Shown here: positions 1-8,125 of the stretch, piece by piece
Numbering within the stretch: position 1 is the first letter of the stretch
Layout: each line of letters starts with the position of its first letter
Assembly: GCA_963763205.1 (NCBI GenBank)
Contig: CAVXNQ010000015.1
Coordinates: 1-64,000, forward strand
Direction: 5' to 3'
Source: DDH964 sp963763205
GTDB taxonomy: Bacteria; Desulfobacterota; Desulfuromonadia; Desulfuromonadales; DDH964
Length of the DNA stretch: 64,000 nucleotides
Notes under the pieces: generated by a model
Databases searched by the model: none
What the model was told of the DNA's origin: nothing
What the model saw: the letters and a program-made list of their open reading frames with translations, nothing else
Translations under genes and position numbers: made by a program

Positions 1-84
1 CTGAATTTCGGCCCTGAAAATCGACCCATAGCGCCAAATGATGGCTGTTTTTGACAAGGTTATCTTGAATATCAATGGGTTGTC

Positions 85-97
85 TTGGTCCGACCCC
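85..97 (+). repeat. 13-bp boundary repeat, left copy
   Basis: The 13-mer TTGGTCCGACCCC occurs here and, inverted, at 8113-8125. The two copies bracket the whole accessory island. Short GGGGTC-type motifs are common near REP-associated transposases, so this may be a dispersed repeat and not a true island end. Confidence 0.5.
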
Positions 98-132
98 GAG
101 TGTAGAAACTGCAAGCCCGATGTTCCTTTTTT

Positions 133-160
133 AGGGGCGGCCAAATCGGTCGCCCCTTTG
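133..160 (+). terminator. Rho-independent terminator-like hairpin
   Basis: A 10-bp stem (133-142 pairing with 148-157, one mismatch, 5-nt loop) is followed by TTTGTTATT. It would end a plus-strand transcript entering from the left of the window. No gene is supported in 1-132. Confidence 0.6.
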
Positions 161-260
161 TTATTGTCAGAAAATTGTCAGATGCGTGGTTTAGTGTCGG
201 CTAACGGGAGTGCCAGATTTTGCGACTGGGGGGGCCGCCAGGTCGGACTTACGGCCCGGT

Positions 261-412
261 TTAGGCAGTCTGTATAAACCGGGATCAGGAAAATCTGGAA
301 TCATTGTAATCAACTGATAACAAAAGGTAATTGATTGATTCTTTAGTTTGCTTATCAACTTCTTATGCAGCCCAGGCTGGTCTGTGTTTGCAGTTTTATA
401 CAGACTGCCTAA
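261..412. repeat. MITE-like element with 18-bp perfect inverted ends
   Basis: An 18-bp sequence at 261-278 recurs as a perfect inverted copy at 395-412 and encloses 116 bp of AT-rich DNA without an ORF. The left arm also sits in an alternative local hairpin (255-263 pairing with 275-283). GTTAGAG follows at 418-424 and resembles an integron R' box, so a long attC-like site is an alternative. I do not recognise the element. Confidence 0.5.
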
Positions 413-436
413 TCCCAGTTAGAGAGAGGAAATATC

Positions 437-751
437 ATGCCTAAAGTCCGTGTAGCCTCTGCCACTATTGAATCAGCAAACATTCTTACAGTTAAAGTTG
501 GCACCAATTGCCCTTCTGGAGGTGATACCGGCCACGGAGGCCGAACAGTACTCAAATTTATTGATGAAGGCTCAACAGATTTGAGGGTCAAAATCAATGA
601 TGGCAATTCAACAAATGTTGATTCTGTCGAAATTGTTCTTGGTGGTGACACTGAGTGCTACACGCTCATTGAAACCCTTGAATTTGCAGTAAGCATTTTA
701 AAGAAACAGGTTGAGGCAAATTCTATTCATGAAGTGGTTGAGGTAGAGTAG
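437..751 (+). CDS. Hypothetical 104-aa protein, cassette-like
   Basis: I do not recognise this product. It is a small acidic soluble protein without signal peptide or membrane segment. It has a Gly-rich stretch near residues 28-36 and a second Gly/Asp-containing stretch near 66-72, and only two cysteines. The start is supported by an AGAGAGAGGA ribosome-binding site 8 nt upstream. Base composition is clearly lower in GC than the chromosomal genes from 8.4 kb on. It lies between the inverted-repeat element at 261-412 and an attC-like hairpin at 755-810, which is the layout of an integron gene cassette. That reading is inference. Confidence 0.65.
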   Translation: MPKVRVASATIESANILTVKVGTNCPSGGDTGHGGRTVLKFIDEGSTDLRVKINDGNSTNVDSVEIVLGGDTECYTLIETLEFAVSILKKQVEANSIHEVVEVE

Positions 752-754
752 TCT

Positions 755-810
755 CTCTAACCAATAAGGATTGACACGACCTGCAAGGTCGTCTCAATCC
801 ATTGTTCATG
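755..810. repeat. Strong hairpin, attC-like
   Basis: A 14-bp stem with one mismatch (768-781 pairing with 787-800, loop TGCAA) is extended by CAAT/ATTG with two bulged A residues. It is flanked by AAC at 759-761 and GTT at 804-806. It begins 4 nt after the stop of the preceding gene. Bulged bases plus outer AAC/GTT resemble an integron attC, but the R boxes deviate from RYYYAAC/GTTRRRY. It could instead be a terminator without a U tract or an IS91 end hairpin. Confidence 0.4.
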
Positions 811-1102
811 AAGCCCGGCAATCTGGCGCGGATCTTTGAAATAAGGGTATTGGTTTCTTGAGACGGGGCGGAATGTTGCTCTGAGAGGGGAGAAACGGAA
901 GCTGGCGGCTCCGGATGGGCCGATTGGCGGTCGTTTTTCGGTGGTCCTCTCGGGCTCATGGCGTGTTTTTTGGGGTGCGAGACGGTCGAATCCAACTGCT
1001 TCACGAGACTTTGGACGCACATCTTCCGTCCCACGCCGGGAGTACCACCCGCCGGGCTCTTTCGGCCCTCATCGGCTCGCCGGTTCGGCTTTTCGGCTCG
1101 GC

Positions 1103-2206
1103 TTATCCCGGTGGTGCCGCCGTCAAACTGCGGCGCTGGTGGGGCAGGATCGAGTAGCGGTAAATGAGTTCGCACCCGCAGTGCCGGCAGACGATCTGCG
1201 GCGGCGGCTCCGGTTCCACCTCCGGGGCGGCGAGTTCGAAGCCGAATGCCAGCTCGATCTTGCCTCGCACCTCCTCCAGGGGCACCTTGGAGCCGGGGCT
1301 GAGAAAGCCGTAGTAGCGCACCTTCATGAAGCCCGTCGGCAGGACGTGCTGGAGAAAGCGCCGGATGAACTCCAGAGCATCGAGCTCCAGGGTGCGCAGG
1401 CGGTTGCTGCCGGTTTTCCGGTAATGGACGAAGACCTTGCCGTTTTCGACCTTGACGATGCGGCTGTTGGAGATCGCCACCCGAAAGACGTAGGGGGTCA
1501 GATACTTGATCGAGGCTTCGGCACTGCCGACGGCCTGGGAGTTGACGTTCCAGTCGGTGCGCCAGACTTCGGGCGGGATCTCGGCCAGCAGCCCCGCCTT
1601 GGCCATGCGGTCGCGGAACTTGGCCCGTACGATACTGGAGAGCGCCTGCACCGGCAGGTAGAAGTTGACTGCCGAGGGGTGCCAGTTGCCGCCTTCGCTC
1701 GCCAGCATCCCACCCGGGACCACGTAGTGGATGTGCGGATGGTACTGCAGCTGCCGGCCCCAGGTGTGCAGCACGCCGAAGAAGCCCGGGGTGTCACCTG
1801 CGGTAAAGCGCGGGTCGACGGCCAGGTGCTTGATCGCCTCCGAAGAAGCGGCGAACAGGGCGCTGTAGCCGCTGCGCTGGTGGCTGCGCAGGAAGGGGCG
1901 CAGCTCCTGCGGTACGGTGAAGGTCAGCATGAAGTGGTGGCCCGGCAGTTGCCGCTGCAGCTGTTTGTCCAGCCACTGGCGGCTCTTGTGGTTCTGGCAT
2001 CCCGGGCAGTGGCGGTTGCCGCAGCCGCGATGCACCAGGTGCAGCCGGTTGCAGTCCTCGCAGTGGTAGACCACCGAGCCGTTCACCTCGGTGCGGCAGG
2101 CGAGGATCGCCGCGATGGTCTTTTGGTGCTCGGCGGGGATCGCCTCACCGAAGCGGCGCCGGTACTCGGGGGCATACGCGCGGAAGATTTCATTGATGGC
2201 GCTCAT
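1103..2206 (-). CDS. IS91-family HUH transposase
   Basis: This 367-aa protein is a rolling-circle transposase. Near the N-terminus it has a zinc-binding cysteine cluster (CEDC, then CGNRHCPGC), then the HUH metal site HPHIH, then the Tyr-containing segment KYLTPYVFRVAISN, and a second CRHCGC motif near the C-terminus. The start ATG at 2206 overlaps the stop of the upstream recombinase gene by 4 nt (ATGA), so the two are probably translationally coupled. A longer open frame continues upstream to 2737 but runs antisense-shifted through the recombinase and is not used. The protein looks full length and intact. Confidence 0.9.
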   Translation of the reverse strand: MSAINEIFRAYAPEYRRRFGEAIPAEHQKTIAAILACRTEVNGSVVYHCEDCNRLHLVHRGCGNRHCPGCQNHKSRQWLDKQLQRQLPGHHFMLTFTVPQELRPFLRSHQRSGYSALFAASSEAIKHLAVDPRFTAGDTPGFFGVLHTWGRQLQYHPHIHYVVPGGMLASEGGNWHPSAVNFYLPVQALSSIVRAKFRDRMAKAGLLAEIPPEVWRTDWNVNSQAVGSAEASIKYLTPYVFRVAISNSRIVKVENGKVFVHYRKTGSNRLRTLELDALEFIRRFLQHVLPTGFMKVRYYGFLSPGSKVPLEEVRGKIELAFGFELAAPEVEPEPPPQIVCRHCGCELIYRYSILPHQRRSLTAAPPG

Positions 2207-3075
2207 CCCAGATCCTCCATCAAGGCGTTGATCAGGTGAGAGGCATCCTCCTGTCCCTTCTGGGTCAGGTGCAGGTAGATCATCGTCGTCTCGATGGAGG
2301 CATGGCCCAGATAGCGCTGGATAACCCGAAGGTTCACCCCCTCCTCCAACAGGTGGGTGGCGTAGGAGTGGCGCAGGGTGTGAATCCTCACGCTCTTCTT
2401 GTGGATGCCCGCCTCGCGCACGGCATTTTTCATGGCCCCCTGCACACTGCTGATCGCCATGGGATACGGGGATTTGGCTGCGTTCTTGCCGTTGCGGCCC
2501 AGGGCCGGGAAGAGCAGGCGCGGATGCCGGTGGGTCTTCCAGTACGCGCGCAGCAGCGGCAGCGCCTTGACCGGCAGCGGCACATAGCGGTCCCTGGCCC
2601 CCTTGCCCCGGTGGACGTGGAGCATCATCCGGTCGCTGTCGATATCGGAGGTTTCCAGATGCAGCGCCTCCTGCAGGCGCAGGCCGCAGGCATAGACGGT
2701 GGAGAGATAGGCGCGGTTGTGGAAGGTGTAGACGCAAGCGAGCACCCGGCGCACCTCCTCGCGGCTGAGGACCGTCGGCAGGCGGAACTCCTTCTGGGCG
2801 CCCAGATAGTCAAAAGTCCGCCAGTTGCGCTCAAGGACATGGGTGAAGAAAAAGCGAATCCCCGCATGGGCGATGCGCATGGTGTTCGGCGACCACTCGT
2901 CGATGTTGCGACGGTGCAGGAAATAGTCCTGAAGCTCCGTCTCCGAGATCAGCTCCGGAGACTTGTCGAAGAACTCCAGCAGCTTGCGCACGGATCGCGT
3001 GTAAGCCTGCTGGGTGCGTTCCCCCTTGCCGGCCAGTTGCAGGGCACGCATCGATTTTTCGTACCAGTCGGTCAT
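2203..3075 (-). CDS. Tyrosine recombinase paired with IS91 transposase
   Basis: A 290-aa phage-integrase-family recombinase. It has an N-terminal SAM-like DNA-binding domain (about residues 1-85) and a C-terminal catalytic domain with Arg in CGLRLQEAL, Lys in HRGKGARDRY, HTLRHSYATHLL, LGHAS and a Tyr in TTMIYLHL. The start is chosen at 3075, where GGAGAT lies 5 nt upstream. The extra block typical of integron integrases before the HTLRH motif is absent, so this is not IntI. Such recombinases accompany one branch of IS91 elements. Their exact role there is not settled. Confidence 0.88.
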   Translation of the reverse strand: MTDWYEKSMRALQLAGKGERTQQAYTRSVRKLLEFFDKSPELISETELQDYFLHRRNIDEWSPNTMRIAHAGIRFFFTHVLERNWRTFDYLGAQKEFRLPTVLSREEVRRVLACVYTFHNRAYLSTVYACGLRLQEALHLETSDIDSDRMMLHVHRGKGARDRYVPLPVKALPLLRAYWKTHRHPRLLFPALGRNGKNAAKSPYPMAISSVQGAMKNAVREAGIHKKSVRIHTLRHSYATHLLEEGVNLRVIQRYLGHASIETTMIYLHLTQKGQEDASHLINALMEDLG

Positions 3076-3962
3076 CGTGGATCTCCTTTCCACAGTTGAG
3101 GTTTCGCCGCGGGATACGGCTTGTGGTTAGGAAAAGCAGATGATCGGCTGGTACGGAAAGCTTTTTTCGGCAAGAAGAGGGATTTGGAAGGATGCTTAGG
3201 AAGGCAAGGTATTGAATTTAGGAACTTCTGCCGCGAAGCGGCTTACTTGAACCAAGTAATCAAGCGGACGGAAAACTCAAGCTGCTAAATTTGAAAAGGT
3301 TCGTTGGTGTTCGTAAGGTTGCGTCGCCGCCGCTTATCTCTACCGTGTACGAGGTTTCAAGACCGTAATCTAGCAATCTGGAAGGAGATTGCCACACCAG
3401 TTGCCCTTTTTGGGTGTGTAGGCTGGGGGCGGGTCGTTCTGGTAACAGGGCGGCTGAACTTGCCCCGACATGGTGCCGCGAAGGCGACCGTTTTGTGACG
3501 GAAGTCGTACTCAGCCCGGGGTGCCAGCCAAATCCGCAGGCCGTAGCATAAAGCGAATGGTGCAGCCTCGTCAGATAAGCCCGGACGGTCATTGCTGAGA
3601 GAGTCCGGGAGCGGGACAAACCCGAGCAGTCGGGATACACGCCGACCCACTACGGTTTTGGGGAAGGCCAGTGCCGGCAGGGAAGCAAAAGGGCGAATGC
3701 ACCTGTCGGGAACCCGGGGTAAGGCCAGCGGCATGCGGAGACAGAATACGGAACCTTGGACCTGAAGTCCTACCATCTCCGCCGTTCTTCGGCGGCGGTA
3801 AGCCCGCCTCAAGTCGGATGAACCCGGCAAGAGACAGGTGACGGGTGGAGGGATGTCGGAGGGGCCTTGAAGTGATGACGGACGAGACAACACAACTCGT
3901 CCCGAGCGTGCGGCCCTGCTTCGACCGCATTTGCCTGCATTGAAAGGATGCATGAGTGCCGT

Positions 3963-5168
3963 ATGGCTAGGAACATGCCTTTGAAAGTCCGGTCACTGCA
4001 AGGCAAACTCTCCCGTGCAGCGAAACAGTCGCTGGATAGGAGGTTCGGCGCCCTCTACGACAAGCTGTATCGAGAGGACGTACTGTGGACGGCCTGGCAA
4101 CGGGTCAGGGTCAATCGCGGCGCCCCCGGCGTCGACCGGCAGAGCATCGCGCACATCGAAGAGGTCATCGGCGTCGAGGAATTCCTCGCCCAGATCGGCG
4201 AAGAACTCCGAGAGAAGCGCTACCGGCCTCACGCCGTGCGAAGATGCTGGATCGACAAACCAGGCAAGCCCGAGAAGCGCCCGCTGGGGATTCCGGTGGT
4301 TAAGGACCGGGTCGTGCAAATGGCTGCCAAGCTGGTGCTGGAGCCGATCTTCGAAGCCAACTTTCTCGATTGCTCCTGCGGCTTTCGCCCCGGGCGCAAC
4401 GCCCACCAGGCGATCAAGAAGATCCGCTCCGCCATCACCTACGGCCATCAAACGGTGGTCATCGACGCCGATATCAAAGGCTACTTCGATGCCATCCGGC
4501 ACGACATTCTCCTGCGGCAAGTCCAAAAGCGCGTCAGCGACCCCCGCATCCTCAAGCTGATCCGCGGCTGGCTCAAGGCCGGGGTCATGGAAGAGGGGAG
4601 ACACATCCGCACCAGTGCCGGCACGCCCCAAGGCGGAGTCATCTCGCCGCTGTTGGCGAACATCTACCTGCACTGCTTCGACATGATGTTCGCCGAATCC
4701 GCCATCCCCGGCACCCTGGTCCGCTACGCGGACGACTTCGTCATCCTGCTATACCGCAACGGTCGACAAGGTGCTCCGACAAGGTGCGAGCCATGCTCGG
4801 CCGCCTCGGCCTGGAACTGCATCCGGAAAAAACCCGGATCGTCAGCGCCGACGAGGGGCTTCGACTTCCTCGGCATCCACCTGCGGCGCACCCCGACCAA
4901 ATCGCCCAACGGCCAGAATGACCCACGTCACCCGCCTCTGGCCGTCCGAGCGCTCCCTGCAAGGGATTCGGACAGAAGATAAAAGAGACGATCGGCAGAA
5001 AGTACGGGACGAGCCTGGAAGAGATCGTGCCAGGAACTCAATCCGGTCATCCGGGGATGGAACAACTACCACACCACCATCCGGCCCGTGCGCGAGCGAC
5101 TCTTGAAGCTGAACTACTACGTTCGGGAGCGACATCCGAATCTTTCTGAAGCGGAAGTACAGCGATGA
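3963..5168 (+). CDS. ltrA: Group II intron reverse transcriptase/maturase (frameshifted)
   Basis: The reverse transcriptase has the palm motifs GFRPGRN, TPQGGVISP and the catalytic YADD (near 4726). It then has RLGLELHPEKT and FDFLGIHLRR. The maturase (X) domain ends with LNPVIRGWNNY and a short basic tail, stopping at 5168. No HNH endonuclease follows, as in many bacterial introns. The reading frame breaks near 4760-4800, near 4855, near 4915 and near 5030. The net length still equals 402 codons. Either the gene is decayed or these are sequence errors like those in the essential genes of this window. The start ATG at 3963 is preferred, but 3975 is possible. Confidence 0.8.
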
Positions 5169-5292
5169 GTCGAGGGGCTATCGAAGAGTCTCCGGCGAGA
5201 TGACTCGCGCGACTGGGATTATGCCAGTTCGGCTGATCGCGAAGACTTCAACGACAACGGTTACTGATAAACACACGGGGAAGGTCGTCGGT

Positions 5293-5325
5293 AAGCCGTA
5301 ACGGGGAGAACCCGACTTACGGTTT
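5293..5325 (+). ncRNA. Group II intron domain V
   Basis: The catalytic hairpin reads AAGCCGUAACGGG, a GAGAA loop, then CCCGACUUACGGUUU. It has the AGC triad near the base, the two-base bulge and a GNRA-type cap, as expected for domain V. Confidence 0.8.
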
Positions 5326-5463
5326 GACGAGGGGGCCAAGGGAAACGGTACAATACGTGGGCACCTGGCCAGGTGCTTAATGGACAGTGGCGGGCCGTAA
5401 GGCCGAATTCACCAGACGATTTACTGTGCACTGAGGTTCTACTCTACTAGGTGACAAAAGAAA

Positions 5464-6054
5464 ATGGCTGGATTCAAGGTCGCAGTTAACGGAAAGCAAT
5501 TGGCAGCGGTAGCTAGCGATGGTTTCAATATCATCAGCATACAGGTACACGGTGACGTCAAAGGCGATGAATTGGCCACTATTGATGTCTTTGGTGGTCT
5601 CTACGAAGGAAAAGAATCAGATAGTCACCTCATTTGGGTACACGATCACGAGCTCAAGGCAGGTGAAGAGATAGAAATAACTTTCTGTGAAAGTATTGAC
5701 ACCTCTCATCGAGGCAAGGCTATAGAAGAATTGCATCCGGAAGTTGAGCCACAAATCGGGCCCCAACAGTCAATGGAGGAAATATTCTCAGATCTTGTCA
5801 CAATGCCAAAGCTCAGGGAAAGATTTGTGTTTGAGTTGGTGTCTCCGAGTGGAGAGGTTTTTCATTCAAGCACTGAACCAGATGAATACAGTTTTCATCT
5901 CAGTGCAATGTGGAGATGGGTTAAACCGGATGAAGCAAGAGTATCACTTACGTCAAATTCCCTTGATGGTATAAAAAGGCGAGAAAGCGGGCGAAAGCAC
6001 GCAGGGTTCACAATGCAGTATGGTCAAGGAGTGAAATTTCGTGTTGCCACCTAA
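5464..6054 (+). CDS. Hypothetical 196-aa protein, cassette-like
   Basis: I do not recognise this protein. It is acidic and soluble, with no signal peptide or membrane segment. Residues 1-80 look beta-rich (IISIQVHG, EEIEITF), a low-complexity Glu/Pro linker lies near 95-105, and an aromatic segment (SAMWRWVKP) lies near 150. The start lies 16 nt after the group II intron 3' end, and the weak AAAAG just before it is the only ribosome-binding candidate. The stop codon falls inside ACCTAAC (6049-6055), which fits the R'' box of an integron attC site. The DNA is AT-richer than the core genes, consistent with transfer. Confidence 0.65.
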   Translation: MAGFKVAVNGKQLAAVASDGFNIISIQVHGDVKGDELATIDVFGGLYEGKESDSHLIWVHDHELKAGEEIEITFCESIDTSHRGKAIEELHPEVEPQIGPQQSMEEIFSDLVTMPKLRERFVFELVSPSGEVFHSSTEPDEYSFHLSAMWRWVKPDEARVSLTSNSLDGIKRRESGRKHAGFTMQYGQGVKFRVAT

Positions 6055-6156
6055 CACTTATCAGGCCCCCGGCCGTCAAGAGTAAAATAGTCCGCGAACG
6101 CTAAAGGTTTCCCTCCCGTTCTTTGACAAGCGACTGATCACCCGTAAGGGCCAGAA

Positions 6157-7253
6157 GGGACGTTCTTTACATTTCCCTATTTTACTGATACCCTGCCTTT
6201 ATGCCACGTCAGCCTCGCATCGATATTGCCGGCCTGCTCCAGCATGTGATTTTTCGCGGCGTCGCGCGCAGCGATATCTTTATGGACGATGCAGATCGGG
6301 AAAATTTCGTTCGGCGCTTGAGCCAGCTGTTGGTCGAAACCGAGACCCGCTGCTACGCCTGGGCGCTGCTCGACAATCATGTCCATCTATTGTTGATGCC
6401 AACCCGCCAGCCCCTCGCCCCCTTGATGCTCCGGCTGCTCACCGGCTATGCCGTCTCATTCAATTTGCGGCATCACCGCTCCGGGCACCTTTTTCAGAAC
6501 CGTTATAAATCGATTGTATGCGACGAAGAAGCCTATCTGCTTGAACTGGTGCGCTACATCCATCTCAACCCCTTGCGTGCCGGTGTGGTGAAAGATCTTG
6601 ACGAACTTGCCGAGTACCGATGGTGCGGACACCGCCAGCTGCTTGGGCGGGAAGGGCCGGAACTGATTGATGCGGCCGATTTGCTGATGCTGTTCGCTAA
6701 CCGCAAAAAGACCGCAACGGGGCGCTATCTGCAATTCCTTGCCGATGGAATTGGCGGTACCCCGCAAATCAAACTGTCGCAAGGTGGTCGCCGCGTCAGC
6801 CAGGCCTTCAATTCGGCTTTGCAGGATGACGAGTTGTTTGATGAGCGTATTTTGGGCGGCGGGGATTTTGTGGAGCAGGTTCTTGGAGCGAGTCGGAACG
6901 AAGGCCCGTCGCAGCTTTCTCTGCAAAAGTTGATCGCCCTGGTCGCCAGGCACTTCAAGCTTGACGCAGACGATTTGGCCCTGCCGAGTAAGCAGCCGGT
7001 CATTGTGCGTGCCAAGGCGCTGATCTGCTTTGTTGCCACCCGGTTCTGCCGGCTCAAAGGGGCTGAAGTCGGACGGTGCCTGGCCTATTCGACCACCGCG
7101 GTCAGCCGCGCAGCCTTGCGAGGCAAGAAACTGTACGAGGAGAATGCTGATTTTAAAGCCGTGCTGAATGGGGAAATATAAAGGACGTCCCCTTTGGCCT
7201 CTTCCGAGGATGTGATTTAAAGCCGTCTGATGGGGAAATATAAAGGACGTCCC
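6157..7253 (+). mobile_element. REP-associated Y1 transposon-like unit
   Basis: The transposase gene is bracketed by imperfect inverted repeats. The left end (6157-6177) is the reverse complement, with 2 mismatches, of GGGAAATATAAAGGACGTCCC at 7171-7191, which occurs again directly at 7233-7253. Each repeat folds as a small palindrome ending in GGGACGT/ACGTCCC. The stop codon of the transposase lies inside the first right-hand repeat. Confidence 0.75.
6201..7181 (+). CDS. REP-associated tyrosine transposase (IS200-like, RAYT)
   Basis: This 326-aa protein is a single-strand HUH nuclease of the Y1 (IS200/IS605-like) superfamily, a class that handles REP palindromes. The metal-binding motif is DNHVHLLL (near residue 60), followed by GHLFQNRYKSI with the candidate catalytic Tyr and by RYIHLNPLRAG. 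A C-terminal helix-turn-helix, DnaA/Chp-like domain (about 240-320, AEVGRCLAYSTTAVSRA) is typical of longer family members. The start follows the left palindrome directly. The reading frame is intact. Confidence 0.9.
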   Translation: MPRQPRIDIAGLLQHVIFRGVARSDIFMDDADRENFVRRLSQLLVETETRCYAWALLDNHVHLLLMPTRQPLAPLMLRLLTGYAVSFNLRHHRSGHLFQNRYKSIVCDEEAYLLELVRYIHLNPLRAGVVKDLDELAEYRWCGHRQLLGREGPELIDAADLLMLFANRKKTATGRYLQFLADGIGGTPQIKLSQGGRRVSQAFNSALQDDELFDERILGGGDFVEQVLGASRNEGPSQLSLQKLIALVARHFKLDADDLALPSKQPVIVRAKALICFVATRFCRLKGAEVGRCLAYSTTAVSRAALRGKKLYEENADFKAVLNGEI

Positions 7254-7266
7254 CTTTGGCCTCTTC
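7152..7266 (+). repeat. Tandem duplication of the transposon right end
   Basis: About 50 bp, beginning TTTAAAGCCGT and ending TTTGGCCTCTTC, occurs twice in direct orientation. It includes the last codons of the transposase and the palindrome. The second copy abuts the intron remnant at 7267. Confidence 0.8.
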
Positions 7267-7402
7267 GACTTACGGTTTGACGAGGGGGCCAAGGGAAACG
7301 GGGCGATACGTGGGCACCTGGCCAGGTGCGTAAAGGACAGTGGCGGGCCGTAAGGCCGAATTCACCAGACGATCGTTCGTGCACTGAGGTTCTACTCTAC
7401 TA
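7267..7402 (+). mobile_element. 3' remnant of a second group II intron
   Basis: This 136-bp stretch matches 5314-5450 almost perfectly, from the middle of domain V to the CUACUCUACU end. The differences are limited to a few short clusters. Everything upstream in the intron is missing and the break is exactly at the transposon repeat. It cannot splice. Confidence 0.85.
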
Positions 7403-7450
7403 AGCAACGAGATGACAACGCAGTAATGCCGTAATGTTGAGATGATTACC

Positions 7451-8098
7451 ATGCCAAAACTCATAGTGCACAGCTTTGCGATGTCTATTGACGGTTATAG
7501 TGCCGGCCCGAATCAAAACCTTCAAAATCCACTTGGTGTCAATGGGCCAGAACTGATGGAATGGTTCTTCCACACACGCACATGGCGGAAAATGCACGGT
7601 CAATCGGACGGTGAGACCGGAGTTGATAATGAAATCGCCGAACAAGGGTTTGGTCGATTCGGCGCCTGGATCTTGGGTCGCAATATGTTTGGCCCAGTCC
7701 GTGGACCCTGGCCTGATGATTCTTGGAAAGGTTGGTGGGGAAACAATCCTCCGTATCATGTCCCGACCTTTGTGCTGACGCATCATCCGCGGCCTCCTCT
7801 CAAAATGGCCGGTGGTACCGAGTTCCACTTCGTCACTGAGGGCATCTATGCTGCTCTTGAGCAGGCTAAGGCTGCTGCTGGCGATCACGACATCCGAATA
7901 GGTGGGGGCGTAGCCACAATCCGCCAATACTTGCGCGATCGTCTAATTGACGAACTGCATCTGGCCGTGCGGCCGATATTGCTGGGTGATGGTGAAAACC
8001 TTTTTGAGGAAATTGACATGCGCGCTCTAGGCTATAAGTGCAAAGGATCGATCGCCGGTGAACGAGCGACCCACGTATTTATTCACAGGAGCGCGTGA
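7451..8098 (+). CDS. RibD C-terminal/dihydrofolate-reductase-family protein
   Basis: The protein is about 215 aa and belongs to the DHFR-like family that includes the RibD reductase domain. These are NADPH-binding enzymes, often carried on mobile DNA with unknown substrates. Visible marks are the N-terminal SFAMSIDGYSAGP strand-loop, GAWILGRNMFGP, a IRIGGGVATIRQYL nucleotide-binding segment near residue 150, and LAVRPILLGDGENLF near 185. An ATG at 7442 is also possible. The gene begins 40-50 nt after the intron remnant. This is the same layout as the gene at 5464, which follows the full intron. Confidence 0.85.
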   Translation: MPKLIVHSFAMSIDGYSAGPNQNLQNPLGVNGPELMEWFFHTRTWRKMHGQSDGETGVDNEIAEQGFGRFGAWILGRNMFGPVRGPWPDDSWKGWWGNNPPYHVPTFVLTHHPRPPLKMAGGTEFHFVTEGIYAALEQAKAAAGDHDIRIGGGVATIRQYLRDRLIDELHLAVRPILLGDGENLFEEIDMRALGYKCKGSIAGERATHVFIHRSA

Positions 8099-8112
8099 TA
8101 ATGCAGGAGCAT

Positions 8113-8125
8113 GGGGTCGGACCAA
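8113..8125 (-). repeat. 13-bp boundary repeat, right copy
   Basis: This is the inverted copy of the 13-mer at 85-97, located 15 nt after the reductase gene. The stretch 8126-8330 contains no supported gene. Confidence 0.5.

Larger units (their letters stand above)
811..3410 (-). mobile_element. IS91-family element with tyrosine recombinase
   Basis: The core is a transposase/integrase pair at 1103-3075. IS91-type elements move by rolling-circle transposition without terminal inverted repeats or target duplications, so the ends cannot be fixed from one copy. The outer limits given are the neighbouring features. The 292 bases at 811-1102 contain no supported gene and should hold the origin (oriIS) end. 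The stretch 3076-3410 also lacks a gene and should hold the terminus end. A GCCGCgaaGCGGC hairpin near 3231-3242 is the only structure seen there. Confidence 0.6.
3414..5448 (+). mobile_element. Group II intron, about 2.0 kb
   Basis: A retroelement that self-splices as RNA and moves by retrohoming with its encoded reverse transcriptase. The 5' end is proposed at GTGTG (3414), matching GUGYG. About 550 nt of structured, gene-free sequence follows, then the RT gene, domain V (5293-5325) and a CUACUCUACU end that matches bacterial intron 3' ends. The region between domain V and the 3' end is unusually long (about 120 nt) and has extra hairpins. The 3' part is nearly identical to the remnant at 7267-7402. 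The exact 5' end is less certain than the 3' end. Confidence 0.75.

Noticed and set aside
38..277. 79-aa open frame at the left edge
   Set aside because: It runs through the terminator hairpin at 133-160 and the start of the inverted-repeat element, with no ribosome-binding site or recognisable protein.
941..2239. 432-aa open frame antisense to the IS91 transposase
   Set aside because: Shadow of the minus-strand transposase, which has clear zinc and HUH motifs. High-GC DNA opens long antisense frames.
2203..3075. Integron integrase IntI
   Set aside because: It lacks the extra IntI-specific block before the HTLRH motif and is coupled by a 4-nt overlap to an IS91 transposase, so it belongs to that element.
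3963..5168. Retron or diversity-generating reverse transcriptase
   Set aside because: A maturase domain, a structured 5' region, domain V and an intron-type 3' end show that it is a group II intron RT. No template/variable repeat or msr-msd was seen.
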